Assembly: GCA_003246035.1 (NCBI GenBank) | Contig: QKBP01000075.1 | Location: 13,618-77,617, forward strand | From: Desulfuromonadaceae bacterium | GTDB taxonomy: Bacteria > Desulfobacterota > Desulfuromonadia > Desulfuromonadales > SZUA-401 | Length of the DNA: 64,000 nt | Direction of reading: 5' to 3' | In this document: positions 10,835 to 18,959 of the stretch, one piece after another | Layout of the letters: each line of letters begins with the position of its first letter | How positions within the stretch are numbered: position 1 is the first letter of the stretch | Position numbers and translations under genes: made by a program | The notes under the pieces: generated by a model | Told to the model about the DNA's origin: nothing | Databases searched by the model: none | What the model saw: only the letters and a program-made list of their open reading frames with translations

Positions 10835-11782
10835 TCACTCTCCTTCTGCAAGCAGGGCAGCGCCGAGAACCCCGGCGTCGTCGCCGAGGGTGGCGGCCCG
10901 GATGGCCAGCCTCTCCCCCTGACGGGCAAAGGCCCGGGCTGCAAGTTCGCTTTTCAGGGCGGGGAGCATCCATTCGAGGGCGGCTGCCGCCCCCCCTCCG
11001 ATCACGACCCCCTCGAGATTGAGGAGGTTGGCGGCGACACCGGCGATGACCTGACCGAGGCGGCTGCCGGCGCGTCGATAGGCTTCTCTCGCGAGCAGGT
11101 CCCCCCGCGCGGCGGCGGCGGCAAGCTGGGCACCGTCCAGGGATTCGATCTCGGCCTTACTGAAAGCGTGAGGATACCCCTCCTCGGCCAGCCCTCTGGC
11201 GGTGGCGAGAATCGCGCGGGCCGAGGCGTACTGCTCGAGGCAGCCGCGGCTGCCACAGCCACAGGGAATCCCGTCGGGCTCGACCATCACGTGACCGATT
11301 TCTCCAGCCAGGCCGTCAGCGCCGCGCCACAACCGGCCATCGAGGATCAGCGCGCCGCCGACCCCGGTCCCGAGGGTCAGCATCAGCAGCGCGGTGAGGC
11401 CGCGGCCGGCGCCGCAGGCGTGCTCACCGACGGCGGCTGCATCGGCGTCGTTGCAGAGATGAAGCGGGAGGTCGTCGGGGAGCGTGAGGTGTTGGGCGAG
11501 CTCGACGCCGTCGAGGAAAGGGAGGTTGGGAGACTGGAGCACCCGGCTCTGCGAGACCGTGCCGGGGATCCCGAGCCCCACCGCCCTGAGGCTAAGCCCG
11601 CGCTGACAGGCGCAAGCCGTGAGGCTGGCGAGCAGTTCGTTCAGTTGGGCAGCCAGCGCCTGCGTACCGTCTCGCGGCGTCGGCAGGTGTAAGCGCTCGA
11701 CGACCTCAGCGCGCGCGGAAATCAGAGCCGCACGCAGATGCGTCCCCCCGAGGTCGATGCCGATGCTCGCGGATAGCTTCAT
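10835..11782 (-). CDS. ROK-family glucokinase / sugar kinase
   Basis: Cytoplasmic ATP-dependent sugar kinase of the ROK family, 315 aa, most likely phosphorylating glucose. The phosphate-binding motif DLGGTHLRAAL begins at residue 10. The catalytic Asp is D112 (NDADAAA) and LTLGTGVGGALI forms the second phosphate loop. Zinc ligands H164, C174, C176 and C181 (EIGHVMV, PCGCGSRGC) are complete, and the ExGH signature is present. The gene follows exbD by 3 bp and precedes pfkA by 1 bp. A fructo- or N-acetylglucosamine kinase cannot be excluded, but pairing with pfkA favours glucokinase. Confidence 0.9.
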   Translation of the reverse strand: MKLSASIGIDLGGTHLRAALISARAEVVERLHLPTPRDGTQALAAQLNELLASLTACACQRGLSLRAVGLGIPGTVSQSRVLQSPNLPFLDGVELAQHLTLPDDLPLHLCNDADAAAVGEHACGAGRGLTALLMLTLGTGVGGALILDGRLWRGADGLAGEIGHVMVEPDGIPCGCGSRGCLEQYASARAILATARGLAEEGYPHAFSKAEIESLDGAQLAAAAARGDLLAREAYRRAGSRLGQVIAGVAANLLNLEGVVIGGGAAAALEWMLPALKSELAARAFARQGERLAIRAATLGDDAGVLGAALLAEGE

Positions 11783-11785
11783 GGT

Positions 11786-12190
11786 TTACTGGCGCGGTTC
11801 GGTGGCGATCGCCAGCTTGACGAATCCTCGCGCCCGGGCCATGTCCATCAGGGTGACGACGCGCCCGTGCTTGGAGCTCTCGTCGGCCAGCAGGATAAAC
11901 GTCATGTTGGCGGCACGGTCACGATACCCGTCGAGTTCCCGCCCGAAGTCCTCCAGGGTGTAGCGCTTCTCCTTGATGAAGATCTCCCCCTGGCGGTTCA
12001 CCTGGACACGCAGCTCCTTCGGCTCGCGGTCGATCGGGCGGGCATCGGCATCCGGGAGCTTGATCGACAGCCCGGAGGTCTCGACGAAGGTGGTGGAGAT
12101 CATGAAGAAGATCAGCAGCAGGAACACCACGTCGATCATCGGGGTCAGGTCGGGGCGCACCTCGTCTCGGCGTTTGCGGCGGAAAGCCAT
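11786..12190 (-). CDS. ExbD/TolR-type energy-transduction protein
   Basis: Inner-membrane partner of ExbB/TolQ that uses the proton motive force to energise an outer-membrane process. The protein is 134 aa. A basic cytoplasmic start is followed by one membrane helix (about 18-38) with the conserved proton-binding Asp at residue 20 (LTPMIDVVFLLL). The periplasmic domain (about 45-130) has the usual ExbD fold pattern. It follows the ExbB gene by 3 bp. No TonB-family gene is adjacent, so TonB versus Tol function cannot be settled here. Confidence 0.93.
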   Translation of the reverse strand: MAFRRKRRDEVRPDLTPMIDVVFLLLIFFMISTTFVETSGLSIKLPDADARPIDREPKELRVQVNRQGEIFIKEKRYTLEDFGRELDGYRDRAANMTFILLADESSKHGRVVTLMDMARARGFVKLAIATEPRQ

Positions 12191-12193
12191 GCG

Positions 12194-12793
12194 TTATTCT
12201 CCGAGCTTGTTGACCAGGTGCAGGGAGTGCTCCTCCAGCTCGAGCACCAGGTTGTCGGCCCGGCTGGTCAGGTAGCGATGCAGCAGGATGGTCGGGATCG
12301 ACACGGCGAGACCGGTCGCGGTCGTGATCAGCGCCTCGGAGATTCCGCCGCCGAGCGTCGCAGGGGTGCCGACGCCGGCGATCGAGATCACCGTGAAGGC
12401 CTTGATCATCCCGAGCACCGTACCGAGCAGACCGAGTAGCGGGGTGATCGTGGCGATCGTCGCCATCAGGCCGAGGTACCGCTCCAGAGGAGCAGCCTCG
12501 CGCGTCCCGACCTCCTCGACCAGGGTCTTCAGGTGCTCGCGGCTTTTCCCGCGGGCACGCAGCGCCGTGGTGAAAATGCGCGAAAGCGGGGTATCCTCAC
12601 GTTCGCAGACCGCGAGCGCCTCGTCGGAGCGCTGGTGCTCGACCAGGCTGTCGATCTCGCGCACCAGCGGCGCGATCCCCTTCGTCAGACGGGAGAAGGT
12701 AAAGAAACGTTCGCAGAAGATCGCGAGGGCCAGGACAGAGCAGAGGAAGATCGGGTACATCAGTACCCCCCCCTTGTGAAACAGTTCGAGCAT
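12194..12793 (-). CDS. MotA/TolQ/ExbB proton channel family protein
   Basis: Proton-channel subunit, 199 aa, working with the ExbD protein encoded next. The start at 12793 is chosen because family members begin just before the first membrane helix (GGVLMYPIFLCSVLALAIF); the in-frame extension to 13168 runs through two upstream genes. Three membrane segments are seen, about 10-30, 105-130 and 150-175. The last two carry the conserved LLGLLGTVLGMI and ALITTATGLAVSIP motifs. A weak Shine-Dalgarno (AAAGGA) lies about 11 nt upstream. It belongs to the yfcE-lapA-exbB-exbD-glk-pfkA series. Confidence 0.93.
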   Translation of the reverse strand: MLELFHKGGVLMYPIFLCSVLALAIFCERFFTFSRLTKGIAPLVREIDSLVEHQRSDEALAVCEREDTPLSRIFTTALRARGKSREHLKTLVEEVGTREAAPLERYLGLMATIATITPLLGLLGTVLGMIKAFTVISIAGVGTPATLGGGISEALITTATGLAVSIPTILLHRYLTSRADNLVLELEEHSLHLVNKLGE

Positions 12794-12801
12794 GGGAACA
12801 A

Positions 12802-13110
12802 TCAGTCCTTTCGAAGAATCTGGGTCGCGTCGGGATCGTGACCTGGCCGAACAGGCGCGTCCGCAGCGGGTGCCGACGATCGATCCGGCTGTGGCTTCGC
12901 GCTCCCCTTGCGGCGCACCCGAACCAGCAGCAGAAGCACCAGCGTGAACAGTATGCCGAGCAGGAAAAACCCGGCGGCGACCAGCGACAGCGAGACTCCT
13001 GGAGTCTCCCAAATCAGGAAGCGAAGCGTGACCGGCGCGGTATTGCCGGCAACAAAGGCGAGAACAGCCGTGAGCAGGGTCAGGGCGAAGACGAGCTTGA
13101 CATAGCGCAT
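12802..13110 (-). CDS. LapA-like small membrane protein (DUF1049)
   Basis: A 102-aa inner-membrane protein resembling the LapA domain family (linked in E. coli to lipopolysaccharide assembly). Two membrane helices are clear, about 3-22 and 41-63, separated by a short NTAPVTLRFLIWETPG segment typical of the family. A basic stretch (RVRRKG) and a flexible, Pro/Asp-rich cytoplasmic tail follow. It sits between the yfcE-type gene (11 bp) and the exbB gene (8 bp). Its function here is unproven. Confidence 0.78.
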   Translation of the reverse strand: MRYVKLVFALTLLTAVLAFVAGNTAPVTLRFLIWETPGVSLSLVAAGFFLLGILFTLVLLLLVRVRRKGSAKPQPDRSSAPAADAPVRPGHDPDATQILRKD

Positions 13111-13121
13111 GACAGCTCCGA

Positions 13122-13610
13122 TCAGTCGAGGTTGAGAATCTGGGCGCTAACGGTTGCGTCGATCTCAATCAGCCCGACCGTGTGATGCCGGGCATCGCGA
13201 CGGTCGGCCGCGCTCCCGGGGTTGAACAGCAAAATTCCCTGATGGTCCCGACAGAGCGGGCGATGGGTGTGGCCGTAGACCAGGACATCGATCCTCTCGT
13301 GGGCGAATTCCTGGAGCAGGCGCTGCTCCAACCCTCCCGGAGGACCCCAGCCGTGGATCAGGCCGATTCTCTTTCCCGCAGCGGTGATGATGCGACGCAG
13401 CGGAAGGCTGCAGCGACCGCTGTCCATGTTGCCACGGACGGCATAGACCGGGCAGACGGTGACGACATCGAGGATCTCCTCGCGAACCAGGTCACCGGCA
13501 TGCAGCAGCATGTCGACACCCCGCAGAGGACCTTCCATCAAGGTGTCGATGAACGCCATCCCGGTCTCGATATCGCTGAAGTGGGTATCCGATATGACGC
13601 CGATCTTCAT
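13122..13610 (-). CDS. YfcE/MJ0936-type metallophosphodiesterase
   Basis: Small metal-dependent phosphoesterase, 162 aa, of the calcineurin-like superfamily. Metal-binding motifs are in order: SDTH (7-10), HAGDLV, GNMD, HGWG and YGHTH. The start at 13610 has GGAGG spaced 6 nt upstream; the longer ORF to 13658 has no such site. E. coli YfcE hydrolyses model phosphodiesters but its natural substrate is uncertain, so none is given here. It is the first gene of the yfcE-lapA-exbBD-glk-pfkA series and has a good sigma-70-type promoter just upstream. Confidence 0.9.
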   Translation of the reverse strand: MKIGVISDTHFSDIETGMAFIDTLMEGPLRGVDMLLHAGDLVREEILDVVTVCPVYAVRGNMDSGRCSLPLRRIITAAGKRIGLIHGWGPPGGLEQRLLQEFAHERIDVLVYGHTHRPLCRDHQGILLFNPGSAADRRDARHHTVGLIEIDATVSAQILNLD

Positions 13611-13629
13611 GTAGCCTCCGAACACTCCG

Positions 13630-13658
13630 TTTTTACCGCGGCCACAGGGATACGTCAA
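13630..13658 (-). promoter_or_regulatory. Candidate sigma-70 promoter of the yfcE-pfkA series
   Basis: On the minus strand TTGACG and TAAAAA are spaced 17 bp apart, with the -10 box about 20 nt upstream of the yfcE start. The -35 box matches 5 of 6 positions; the -10 box is weaker. Confidence 0.5.
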
Positions 13659-14027
13659 CTCCGCGTACGGTGAAAATCAGCGTGGCTGTTTTTCGCCACA
13701 ATCGGCGGATCAAAACGTCCTCACGATGCGTCGCTTACCTCGAAGATGAATTAAAATCAGCCGACATTACATAACAAATGAACTTTATCGTCGTGCGATT
13801 GCAATTGGCACCTTGATTGCTAAATTGATAAAGATGCAGACTTATCCGACTAATGTATTCGGGATTATCTTGACTCGTTACCTGCGTTCAGATAAAACGT
13901 TGCCTTTAACTAGAGTAAAATTTTTAACTCAAACTAAACTCGCTCTCCGTGCAGCCGTGGCCGCCCTACTCCCCCACGGCACCCCTCAGTACGGGAAGTG
14001 ACACAACGCAAGGGAGGAAAAAGAGGT
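13659..14027. other. Gene-free AT-rich region upstream of malic enzyme
   Basis: About 370 bp between the yfcE promoter and maeB, clearly richer in A+T than its surroundings. It holds a sigma-54-type promoter (13806-13821) and a weaker sigma-70-like pair (TTGACT at 13870 and TAAAAC at 13893, 17 bp apart), both reading toward maeB. The leader from the sigma-54 start would be about 195 nt. A 62-codon ORF (13813-14001) lacks a ribosome site and is not called. Confidence 0.6.
13806..13821 (+). promoter_or_regulatory. Sigma-54 (RpoN) promoter upstream of maeB
   Basis: TGGCAC, five bases, then TTGCT. The GG and GC dinucleotides are exactly 10 bp apart, as required for -24/-12 promoters. It points toward maeB, and the start site would be near 13832. 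Confidence 0.65.
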
Positions 14028-16286
14028 ATGTCGGACAGACGACAGGAAGCGCTTGATTACCACAGTACAGGTCGCAAAGGGAAAATCGAGGTCATCACCA
14101 CCAAACCGTGCGCAACCAGCCGGGATCTATCCTTGGCCTACAGCCCGGGTGTTGCGGAGCCCTGCCTGGAAATCGAAAAAAACCCCAACGACGCCTACAA
14201 GTATACCGCCAAGGGAAACCTTGTGGCGGTGGTCTCCAACGGCACCGCGGTCCTGGGCCTCGGCGACATCGGCGCCCTGGCCGGTAAACCGGTCATGGAA
14301 GGGAAAGGTGTCCTGTTCAAGAGCTTTGCCGACGTCGACGTCTTCGACATCGAGCTCGACACCAAGGACTCGGACGAGATTATCCGCACCGTCAAGCTCC
14401 TCGAGCCGACTTTCGGCGGCATCAACCTCGAGGATATCAAGGGGCCGGAGTGCTTCTATATCGAAGAAGAGTTGAAGAAGATCATGAACATCCCGGTCTT
14501 CCACGATGACCAGCACGGCACCGCGATCATCTCGGCCGCCGGCATGGTCAACGCCCTCGAAATTGTCGGCAAGAAGGTCGAGGACGCCAAGATCGTCGTC
14601 AACGGTGCCGGCGCCGCCGGCATCGCCTGCGCCAACCTCGCCATCACCATGGGGATCGACAAGAACAACGTCATCCTGTGCGACACCAAGGGAGTCATCT
14701 ATAAGGGGCGCACCGAGGGGATGAACGAGTACAAGGAACGCCTCGCCGCCGAGACCGATGCGCGGACCCTCGAGGATGCCATGGTCGGTGCCGACATCTT
14801 CTTCGGGGTTTCGGCCAAGGGTGCGCTGACCGCGGAGATGCTCAAGTCGATGGCCAAGGATCCGATCGTCTTCGCCATGGCCAACCCCGACCCGGAGATC
14901 ACCCCGCCCGAAGCCAAGGCGGTGCGTGACGACGTGATCATCGGGACCGGCCGCAGCGACTACAACAACCAGGTCAACAACGTGCTCTGCTTCCCGTTCC
15001 TGTTTCGCGGTGCGCTCGACACCCACGCCAGCGCCATCAACGACGAGATGAAGCTCGCCGCGGTGCATGCCCTGGCCAAGCTCGCCAAGGAAGACGTCCC
15101 CGACTCGGTCCGCCGGGCCTACGGCGGCGAAGTGATCAAGTTCGGTCGCGAGTACCTGATCCCCAAGCCCTTCGATCCGCGGGTGCTGCTGCACGTCGCC
15201 CCGGCGGTCGCCCAGGCGGCCATGGACAGCGGCGTGGCCCGTCGCCCGATCACCGACATGGACAAGTACAAGGAACAGCTGGAGGCTCTCCAGGGGCGTT
15301 CCAAGGGGATCATGCGGACCCTCATCAACAAGGCCAAGGCGTCCCCCAAGCGGATCGTCTTCCCCGAAGGCGAGGAGGAGAAGGTCCTCCGTGCCGCCCA
15401 CCTGCTGGTGGACGAAGGGATCGCCAAGCCGATCCTGCTCGGCGACCCCGAGGAGATCAAGGCCAAAGCCAAGGAGCTCAACGTCGACCTCAGCCAGATC
15501 ACCATCATCGACCCGGCCAACAGCGACAAGACCGAGGACTATACCGACCAGATCTTCAAGCTGCGCCAGCGCAAGGGGGTCACGGTCGCCGAGGCGCGCC
15601 GCCTGATCCGCAAGAACCGCAATTACTACGGCGCGATGATGGTCAACGAGGGGGACGCCGACACGCTCCTCTCCGGCATCAACCACCATTACCCCGAGAC
15701 CATCCGCCCGGCCCTCGAGATTATCGGCAAGCAGGAGGGGCTCTCCAGGGTCCACGGCGCCTACATGATGGTCACCAAGAAGGACGTGGCCTTCTTCGCC
15801 GACACCACCGTGACCATCGAACCGACCGCCGAGGAGCTGGCCGAAACGGCGGTCCTGACCGCCGAGCGCGCCCGCTACTTCGACATCGAGCCGAAGGTGG
15901 CGATGCTCTCCTTCTCCAACTTCGGCAGCGCCGAGCACCCGCTGACCCTCAAGGTCAAACGCGCCACCGCGCTGGTCAAGGAGCGGGCCCCGGATCTGAT
16001 CGTCGACGGCGAGCTCCAGGCCAACGTCGCCCTCGATCCGGAGCTGATCACGAAACAGTACCCCTTCTCCAAGCTCAAGGGGGACGCCAACTGCTTCGTC
16101 TTCCCCGACCTCCAGTCGGGCAACATCAGCTACAAACTGCTGCACAAGCTCGGTGGCGCCGACACCGTCGGCCCGATCCTGATGGGAATGAAAAAGCCGG
16201 TGCACGTCCTGCAGCGCGGCGACGATGTCGCCGACATCGTCAACATGGCCGCGGTGGCGGTGGTCGACTGCCAGGAGCAGGACTGA
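14028..16286 (+). CDS. maeB: NADP-dependent malic enzyme with C-terminal phosphotransacetylase-like domain
   Basis: Converts malate to pyruvate and CO2 with reduction of NADP. The start at 14028 follows GGGAGG/AGAGG; the product is 752 aa, the size of MaeB hybrids. The malic domain covers about 1-160 ([18 protein letters not shown]), the NAD(P) domain about 165-420 ([13 protein letters not shown]) and a phosphate acetyl/butyryltransferase-like domain about 430-750 ([15 protein letters not shown]). In characterised MaeB the PTA-like domain is regulatory, sensing acetyl-CoA, rather than catalytic. The gene appears monocistronic, with a strong terminator after it and sigma-54 and sigma-70 promoter candidates before it. 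Confidence 0.96.
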   Translation: MSDRRQEALDYHSTGRKGKIEVITTKPCATSRDLSLAYSPGVAEPCLEIEKNPNDAYKYTAKGNLVAVVSNGTAVLGLGDIGALAGKPVMEGKGVLFKSFADVDVFDIELDTKDSDEIIRTVKLLEPTFGGINLEDIKGPECFYIEEELKKIMNIPVFHDDQHGTAIISAAGMVNALEIVGKKVEDAKIVVNGAGAAGIACANLAITMGIDKNNVILCDTKGVIYKGRTEGMNEYKERLAAETDARTLEDAMVGADIFFGVSAKGALTAEMLKSMAKDPIVFAMANPDPEITPPEAKAVRDDVIIGTGRSDYNNQVNNVLCFPFLFRGALDTHASAINDEMKLAAVHALAKLAKEDVPDSVRRAYGGEVIKFGREYLIPKPFDPRVLLHVAPAVAQAAMDSGVARRPITDMDKYKEQLEALQGRSKGIMRTLINKAKASPKRIVFPEGEEEKVLRAAHLLVDEGIAKPILLGDPEEIKAKAKELNVDLSQITIIDPANSDKTEDYTDQIFKLRQRKGVTVAEARRLIRKNRNYYGAMMVNEGDADTLLSGINHHYPETIRPALEIIGKQEGLSRVHGAYMMVTKKDVAFFADTTVTIEPTAEELAETAVLTAERARYFDIEPKVAMLSFSNFGSAEHPLTLKVKRATALVKERAPDLIVDGELQANVALDPELITKQYPFSKLKGDANCFVFPDLQSGNISYKLLHKLGGADTVGPILMGMKKPVHVLQRGDDVADIVNMAAVAVVDCQEQD

Positions 16287-16310
16287 ATTACCCGCGCAGC
16301 GTAGTTTCAG

Positions 16311-16336
16311 GGGCAGCCTTCGGGCTGCCCTTTTTT
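16311..16336 (+). terminator. Intrinsic terminator after maeB
   Basis: GGGCAGCC-TTCG-GGCTGCCC is an 8-bp perfect stem with a UUCG tetraloop, followed by TTTTTT. Confidence 0.95.
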
Positions 16337-16360
16337 GTCCCTCCGCGCATGCCATTAGCC

Positions 16361-16389
16361 TTGGCGCAGGCCGGCGATTCTGCTATCCT
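16361..16389 (+). promoter_or_regulatory. Candidate sigma-70 promoter of thrC
   Basis: TTGGCG and TATCCT are separated by 17 bp and lie 32 nt before the thrC start, just after the maeB terminator. Confidence 0.5.
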
Positions 16390-16421
16390 GCGTGACCGCA
16401 ACCCACCAAGGAGATCATCCC

Positions 16422-17810
16422 ATGCTGTATCAAAGCACCCGCGGCAAGGTTAAAGGAGTTTCGTTCAAGGACGCCGTGATGATGGGCCTCGCCGACGACG
16501 GCGGCCTGCTGCTCCCCGAAGCGCTGCCGCAGTTCTCGGCAGCCGCCCTGGAGAGCTTCCGACAGCTCGACTATCCTCAGCTCGCCTTCGAGATCATCTC
16601 CCGGTTCGCCACCGACATCCCGGCGCAGGACCTGCGCGAGCTGATCGATCGCAGCTACGCGTCCTTCACCCACCCCGAGATCACCCCGGTTGTCCACCAG
16701 GACGGGCTCTACATCCTCGAGCTCTTCCACGGGCCGACCCTCGCCTTCAAGGACGTGGCCCTGCAGCTGCTCGGCAACCTGTTCGAGTATCTGCTCAAGG
16801 AGCGCGGAGAGAAGATGAACATCCTCGGCGCCACCAGCGGGGACACAGGGAGTGCCGCCATCTACGGCGTGCGGGGGAAGGAGAATATCCAGATCTTCAT
16901 TCTCCATCCCCATGGTCGGGTCTCGCCGATCCAGGAACTGCAGATGACCACCGTCACCGACCCGAACGTCCATAACCTGGCGATCCGCGGGACCTTCGAC
17001 GACGGCCAGCGGATCGTCAAGGAGATCTTCGCCGACGTCGGCTTCAAGAGCCGCTACGCCCTCGGTGCGGTCAACTCCATCAACTGGGCACGCGTGCTCG
17101 CCCAGACCGTCTACTATTTTTACGCCTGGGGACGCGTGACCCGCCCCGGGGAGACGACCCCGATCCGCTTTTCGGTCCCGACCGGCAACTTCGGTGACAT
17201 CTTCGCCGGCTACCTCGCCAAGCGCATGGGGCTGCCGATCGACAAGCTGATCCTGGCGACCAACCTCAACAACATCCTCTCCCGTTTCGTAAGCGACGGG
17301 GACTATTCCCTCGACGACGTGGTCCAGACCTGGTCACCCTCGATGGACATCCAGGTCGCCAGCAACTTCGAACGCTACCTCTTCTACCTGCTCGGCGAGG
17401 ACGCCGAGGCCGTCTCACGTGCGCTCGAGGACTTCTCCGTGAACCGCAAGCTGTCCTTCACCCCGGAGCAGGTGGCCCTCATCCAGGACGATTTCCTCGC
17501 CCTTTCGGTCGACAACGACCAGACGCTCGAGACCATCCGCGCCTTCCATGCCGAGACCGGCTACGTGCTCGATCCCCATACCGCCGTCGGGGTCCGCGCC
17601 GGTCGCGTGCTCTGCCCGGAAGGGACGCCGCTCGTCTGCCTCGCCACGGCCCACCCTGCCAAGTTCGACGAGGCGGTCATCCAGGCCACGGGGAGCGCGC
17701 CCAACCGACCGGAGAGTCTCGACGGGATCGAATCCCGAGAGCGCCGGGTCGAGGTCATCCCGGCCGAGACCCCGGCCGTACGCGACTACCTCGCCGGCCA
17801 CGCCATCTAG
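16422..17810 (+). CDS. thrC: Threonine synthase
   Basis: PLP enzyme that converts O-phosphohomoserine to threonine. From the ATG at 16422, preceded by AAGGAGA, the product is 462 aa. This size matches the longer threonine synthase subfamily with an N-terminal Thr_synth_N domain (about 1-80). The PLP lysine is K110 (LAFKDVALQLL), within the conserved HGPTLAFKD motif. Other fold II signatures are ATSGDTGSAA and the glycine-rich FSVPTGNFGD. It is flanked by intrinsic terminators, so it looks monocistronic. The pathway partner hom lies at 44337-45650 in this window. Confidence 0.96.
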   Translation: MLYQSTRGKVKGVSFKDAVMMGLADDGGLLLPEALPQFSAAALESFRQLDYPQLAFEIISRFATDIPAQDLRELIDRSYASFTHPEITPVVHQDGLYILELFHGPTLAFKDVALQLLGNLFEYLLKERGEKMNILGATSGDTGSAAIYGVRGKENIQIFILHPHGRVSPIQELQMTTVTDPNVHNLAIRGTFDDGQRIVKEIFADVGFKSRYALGAVNSINWARVLAQTVYYFYAWGRVTRPGETTPIRFSVPTGNFGDIFAGYLAKRMGLPIDKLILATNLNNILSRFVSDGDYSLDDVVQTWSPSMDIQVASNFERYLFYLLGEDAEAVSRALEDFSVNRKLSFTPEQVALIQDDFLALSVDNDQTLETIRAFHAETGYVLDPHTAVGVRAGRVLCPEGTPLVCLATAHPAKFDEAVIQATGSAPNRPESLDGIESRERRVEVIPAETPAVRDYLAGHAI

Positions 17811-17816
17811 AACCGA

Positions 17817-17845
17817 AAGCTCCGGAGAGATCCGGAGCTTTTTTT
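17817..17845 (+). terminator. Intrinsic terminator after thrC
   Basis: AAGCTCCGGA-GAGA-TCCGGAGCTT forms a perfect 10-bp stem with a GAGA loop, followed by a run of T. Confidence 0.95.
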
Positions 17846-17846
17846 C

Positions 17847-17875
17847 TTGTCCGCCCCCTCCGCATGATTCATAGT
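17847..17875 (+). promoter_or_regulatory. Possible sigma-70 promoter of the Cys-rich protein gene
   Basis: TTGTCC and CATAGT are spaced 17 bp apart and lie 28 nt before the ATG at 17904. The boxes match at 4 of 6 positions each. Confidence 0.35.
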
Positions 17876-17903
17876 AAGTTTCACTTAATGATGGGAGGGT
17901 GCC

Positions 17904-18329
17904 ATGCGTCCTACAGTCCGTATTTCTGGCCTGACGATCCTCGTCATGTGCCTTGTCGCCGCGACACCTCGACACATCGATTTTCGGGTCCGCAACCAGG
18001 GGATGGATACGCATGAAGTGCGCGTCAGGGATCTGAACTGCAGGAAGGCCCTGCCTGAGAAATGCCGACTCGCACGGGACCTGCTGCGCAGCAGTGACTG
18101 TCGGGACAACCCCGGCGCCGCAAAGTGCAGGCGGGCGCGCAATGCCCTCGGACGCGCGGAATGTGAAGCCGGGATGATCTATACGGGGACGCTCAAGGCT
18201 GGAAGCAGTGTCTCCATGGCGGCGTGCAATGACGGCAGCCGGCACGCCGAGGTGGAGATCCGGCTCGACAGAGGGGCCTGGACGACGTACCGTTGGATCG
18301 ACCCCGACCAGACCCTCGAACTCCGTTAA
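17904..18329 (+). CDS. Unknown small exported Cys-rich protein with duplicated motif
   Basis: I do not recognise this family. The ATG is preceded by GGGAGG at good spacing. The 141-aa product begins with a short signal-like segment (about 6-20, LTILVMCLVAA), suggesting export. The rest is basic and contains six Cys (46, 54, 66, 75, 87, 108). Residues 44-62 and 64-82 look like an internal repeat: each has CR, 6-7 residues, KCR-x-AR-x2-L. This could be a small helical hairpin closed by disulfides. The C-terminal third is likely beta-rich (AEVEIRLD, TTYRWI). The gene stands alone between thrC and the convergent copper operon. Confidence 0.75.
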   Translation: MRPTVRISGLTILVMCLVAATPRHIDFRVRNQGMDTHEVRVRDLNCRKALPEKCRLARDLLRSSDCRDNPGAAKCRRARNALGRAECEAGMIYTGTLKAGSSVSMAACNDGSRHAEVEIRLDRGAWTTYRWIDPDQTLELR

Positions 18330-18333
18330 AAAA

Positions 18334-18354
18334 GGGGCGCCAACGTGGCGCCCC
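18334..18354. terminator. Bidirectional intrinsic terminator
   Basis: GGGGCGCC-AACGT-GGCGCCCC is a perfect 8-bp stem. Read leftward it is followed by TTTTTT, so it best serves the copper operon. Read rightward it is followed by TTGATT. It lies between convergent genes. Confidence 0.9.
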
Positions 18355-18363
18355 TTGATTCAC

Positions 18364-18924
18364 TTACTTCTTGAACTCGGCTTCAAACTTGCGCGTTTTG
18401 CCGTCGGCCAGCTTGGTCGCGACCGTGAAGTGGTACTCGCCGGGCTCGGCCAGGGTCACGTCCGCGCCGAAATGGCCCTGCATCCCCATCAGCTTGATCG
18501 GCTTCCCCTCCTCGCCCGAAGGTCCCTTGATCTTCACCGCCACGACACCTTCCTCGATGGTCTTACCACTCTTGGTATCGGTCAGGATAACCATGAAATG
18601 ATGGGTCGTGTTCATCCCCATCTTGGCCATCGCCTCGCCGACATCCTTCATGTGCATGTTGGCCTTGACGCCATCTTCCTCTTTCTCGCCGAGCATGATC
18701 ATACCGCCCTGCATCTGCATGCTGTCGTGGTCCATCTTGCTGTGGTCCATGCTGCCATGATCCATCATCTTGTGATCCGAGTGATCCTCATGGCTCATGG
18801 CCACCAGCACGGGTCCATCCGCAGCAGATGCGCTGCTTTTGGTGCAGCAGTCCGAGGCGAACGCAATCAGAGGCATCAGGGCAAAACTCGACAGGACAGT
18901 TAGAACAATCGCAATTCTTTTCAT
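18364..18924 (-). CDS. Periplasmic His/Met-rich copper-binding protein
   Basis: Exported 186-aa protein, last in the copper/silver efflux operon. It has a signal peptide (about 1-24, cut likely after AFA), then a CC pair (26-27). A His/Met/Asp-rich stretch (about 44-75) has repeated SMDHSKMDH-type units suited to Cu(I)/Ag(I) binding. The C-terminal domain (about 85-186) is beta-rich with HHFMVILTD and PGEYHFTVATK, resembling YtkA/FixH-like domains. It lies 35 bp after cusA. A periplasmic metal chaperone or buffer feeding the pump is the natural inference. Confidence 0.75.
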   Translation of the reverse strand: MKRIAIVLTVLSSFALMPLIAFASDCCTKSSASAADGPVLVAMSHEDHSDHKMMDHGSMDHSKMDHDSMQMQGGMIMLGEKEEDGVKANMHMKDVGEAMAKMGMNTTHHFMVILTDTKSGKTIEEGVVAVKIKGPSGEEGKPIKLMGMQGHFGADVTLAEPGEYHFTVATKLADGKTRKFEAEFKK

Positions 18925-18959
18925 GTTTCGTCTCCTTGTGTCTGCGTCTTCGCAGGGTT

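Noticed and set aside
12802..13168. Upstream in-frame extension of the ExbB-like gene
   Set aside because: It passes through the LapA-like gene in another frame. Family members begin at the first membrane helix.
13813..14001. 62-codon plus-strand ORF upstream of maeB
   Set aside because: No ribosome site, no recognisable motif, and its start lies inside the sigma-54 promoter.
14127..16355. Minus-strand ORF of 742 codons opposite maeB
   Set aside because: It is the longest antisense shadow in the window, with low-complexity composition. MaeB on the plus strand has all conserved motifs and a ribosome site.
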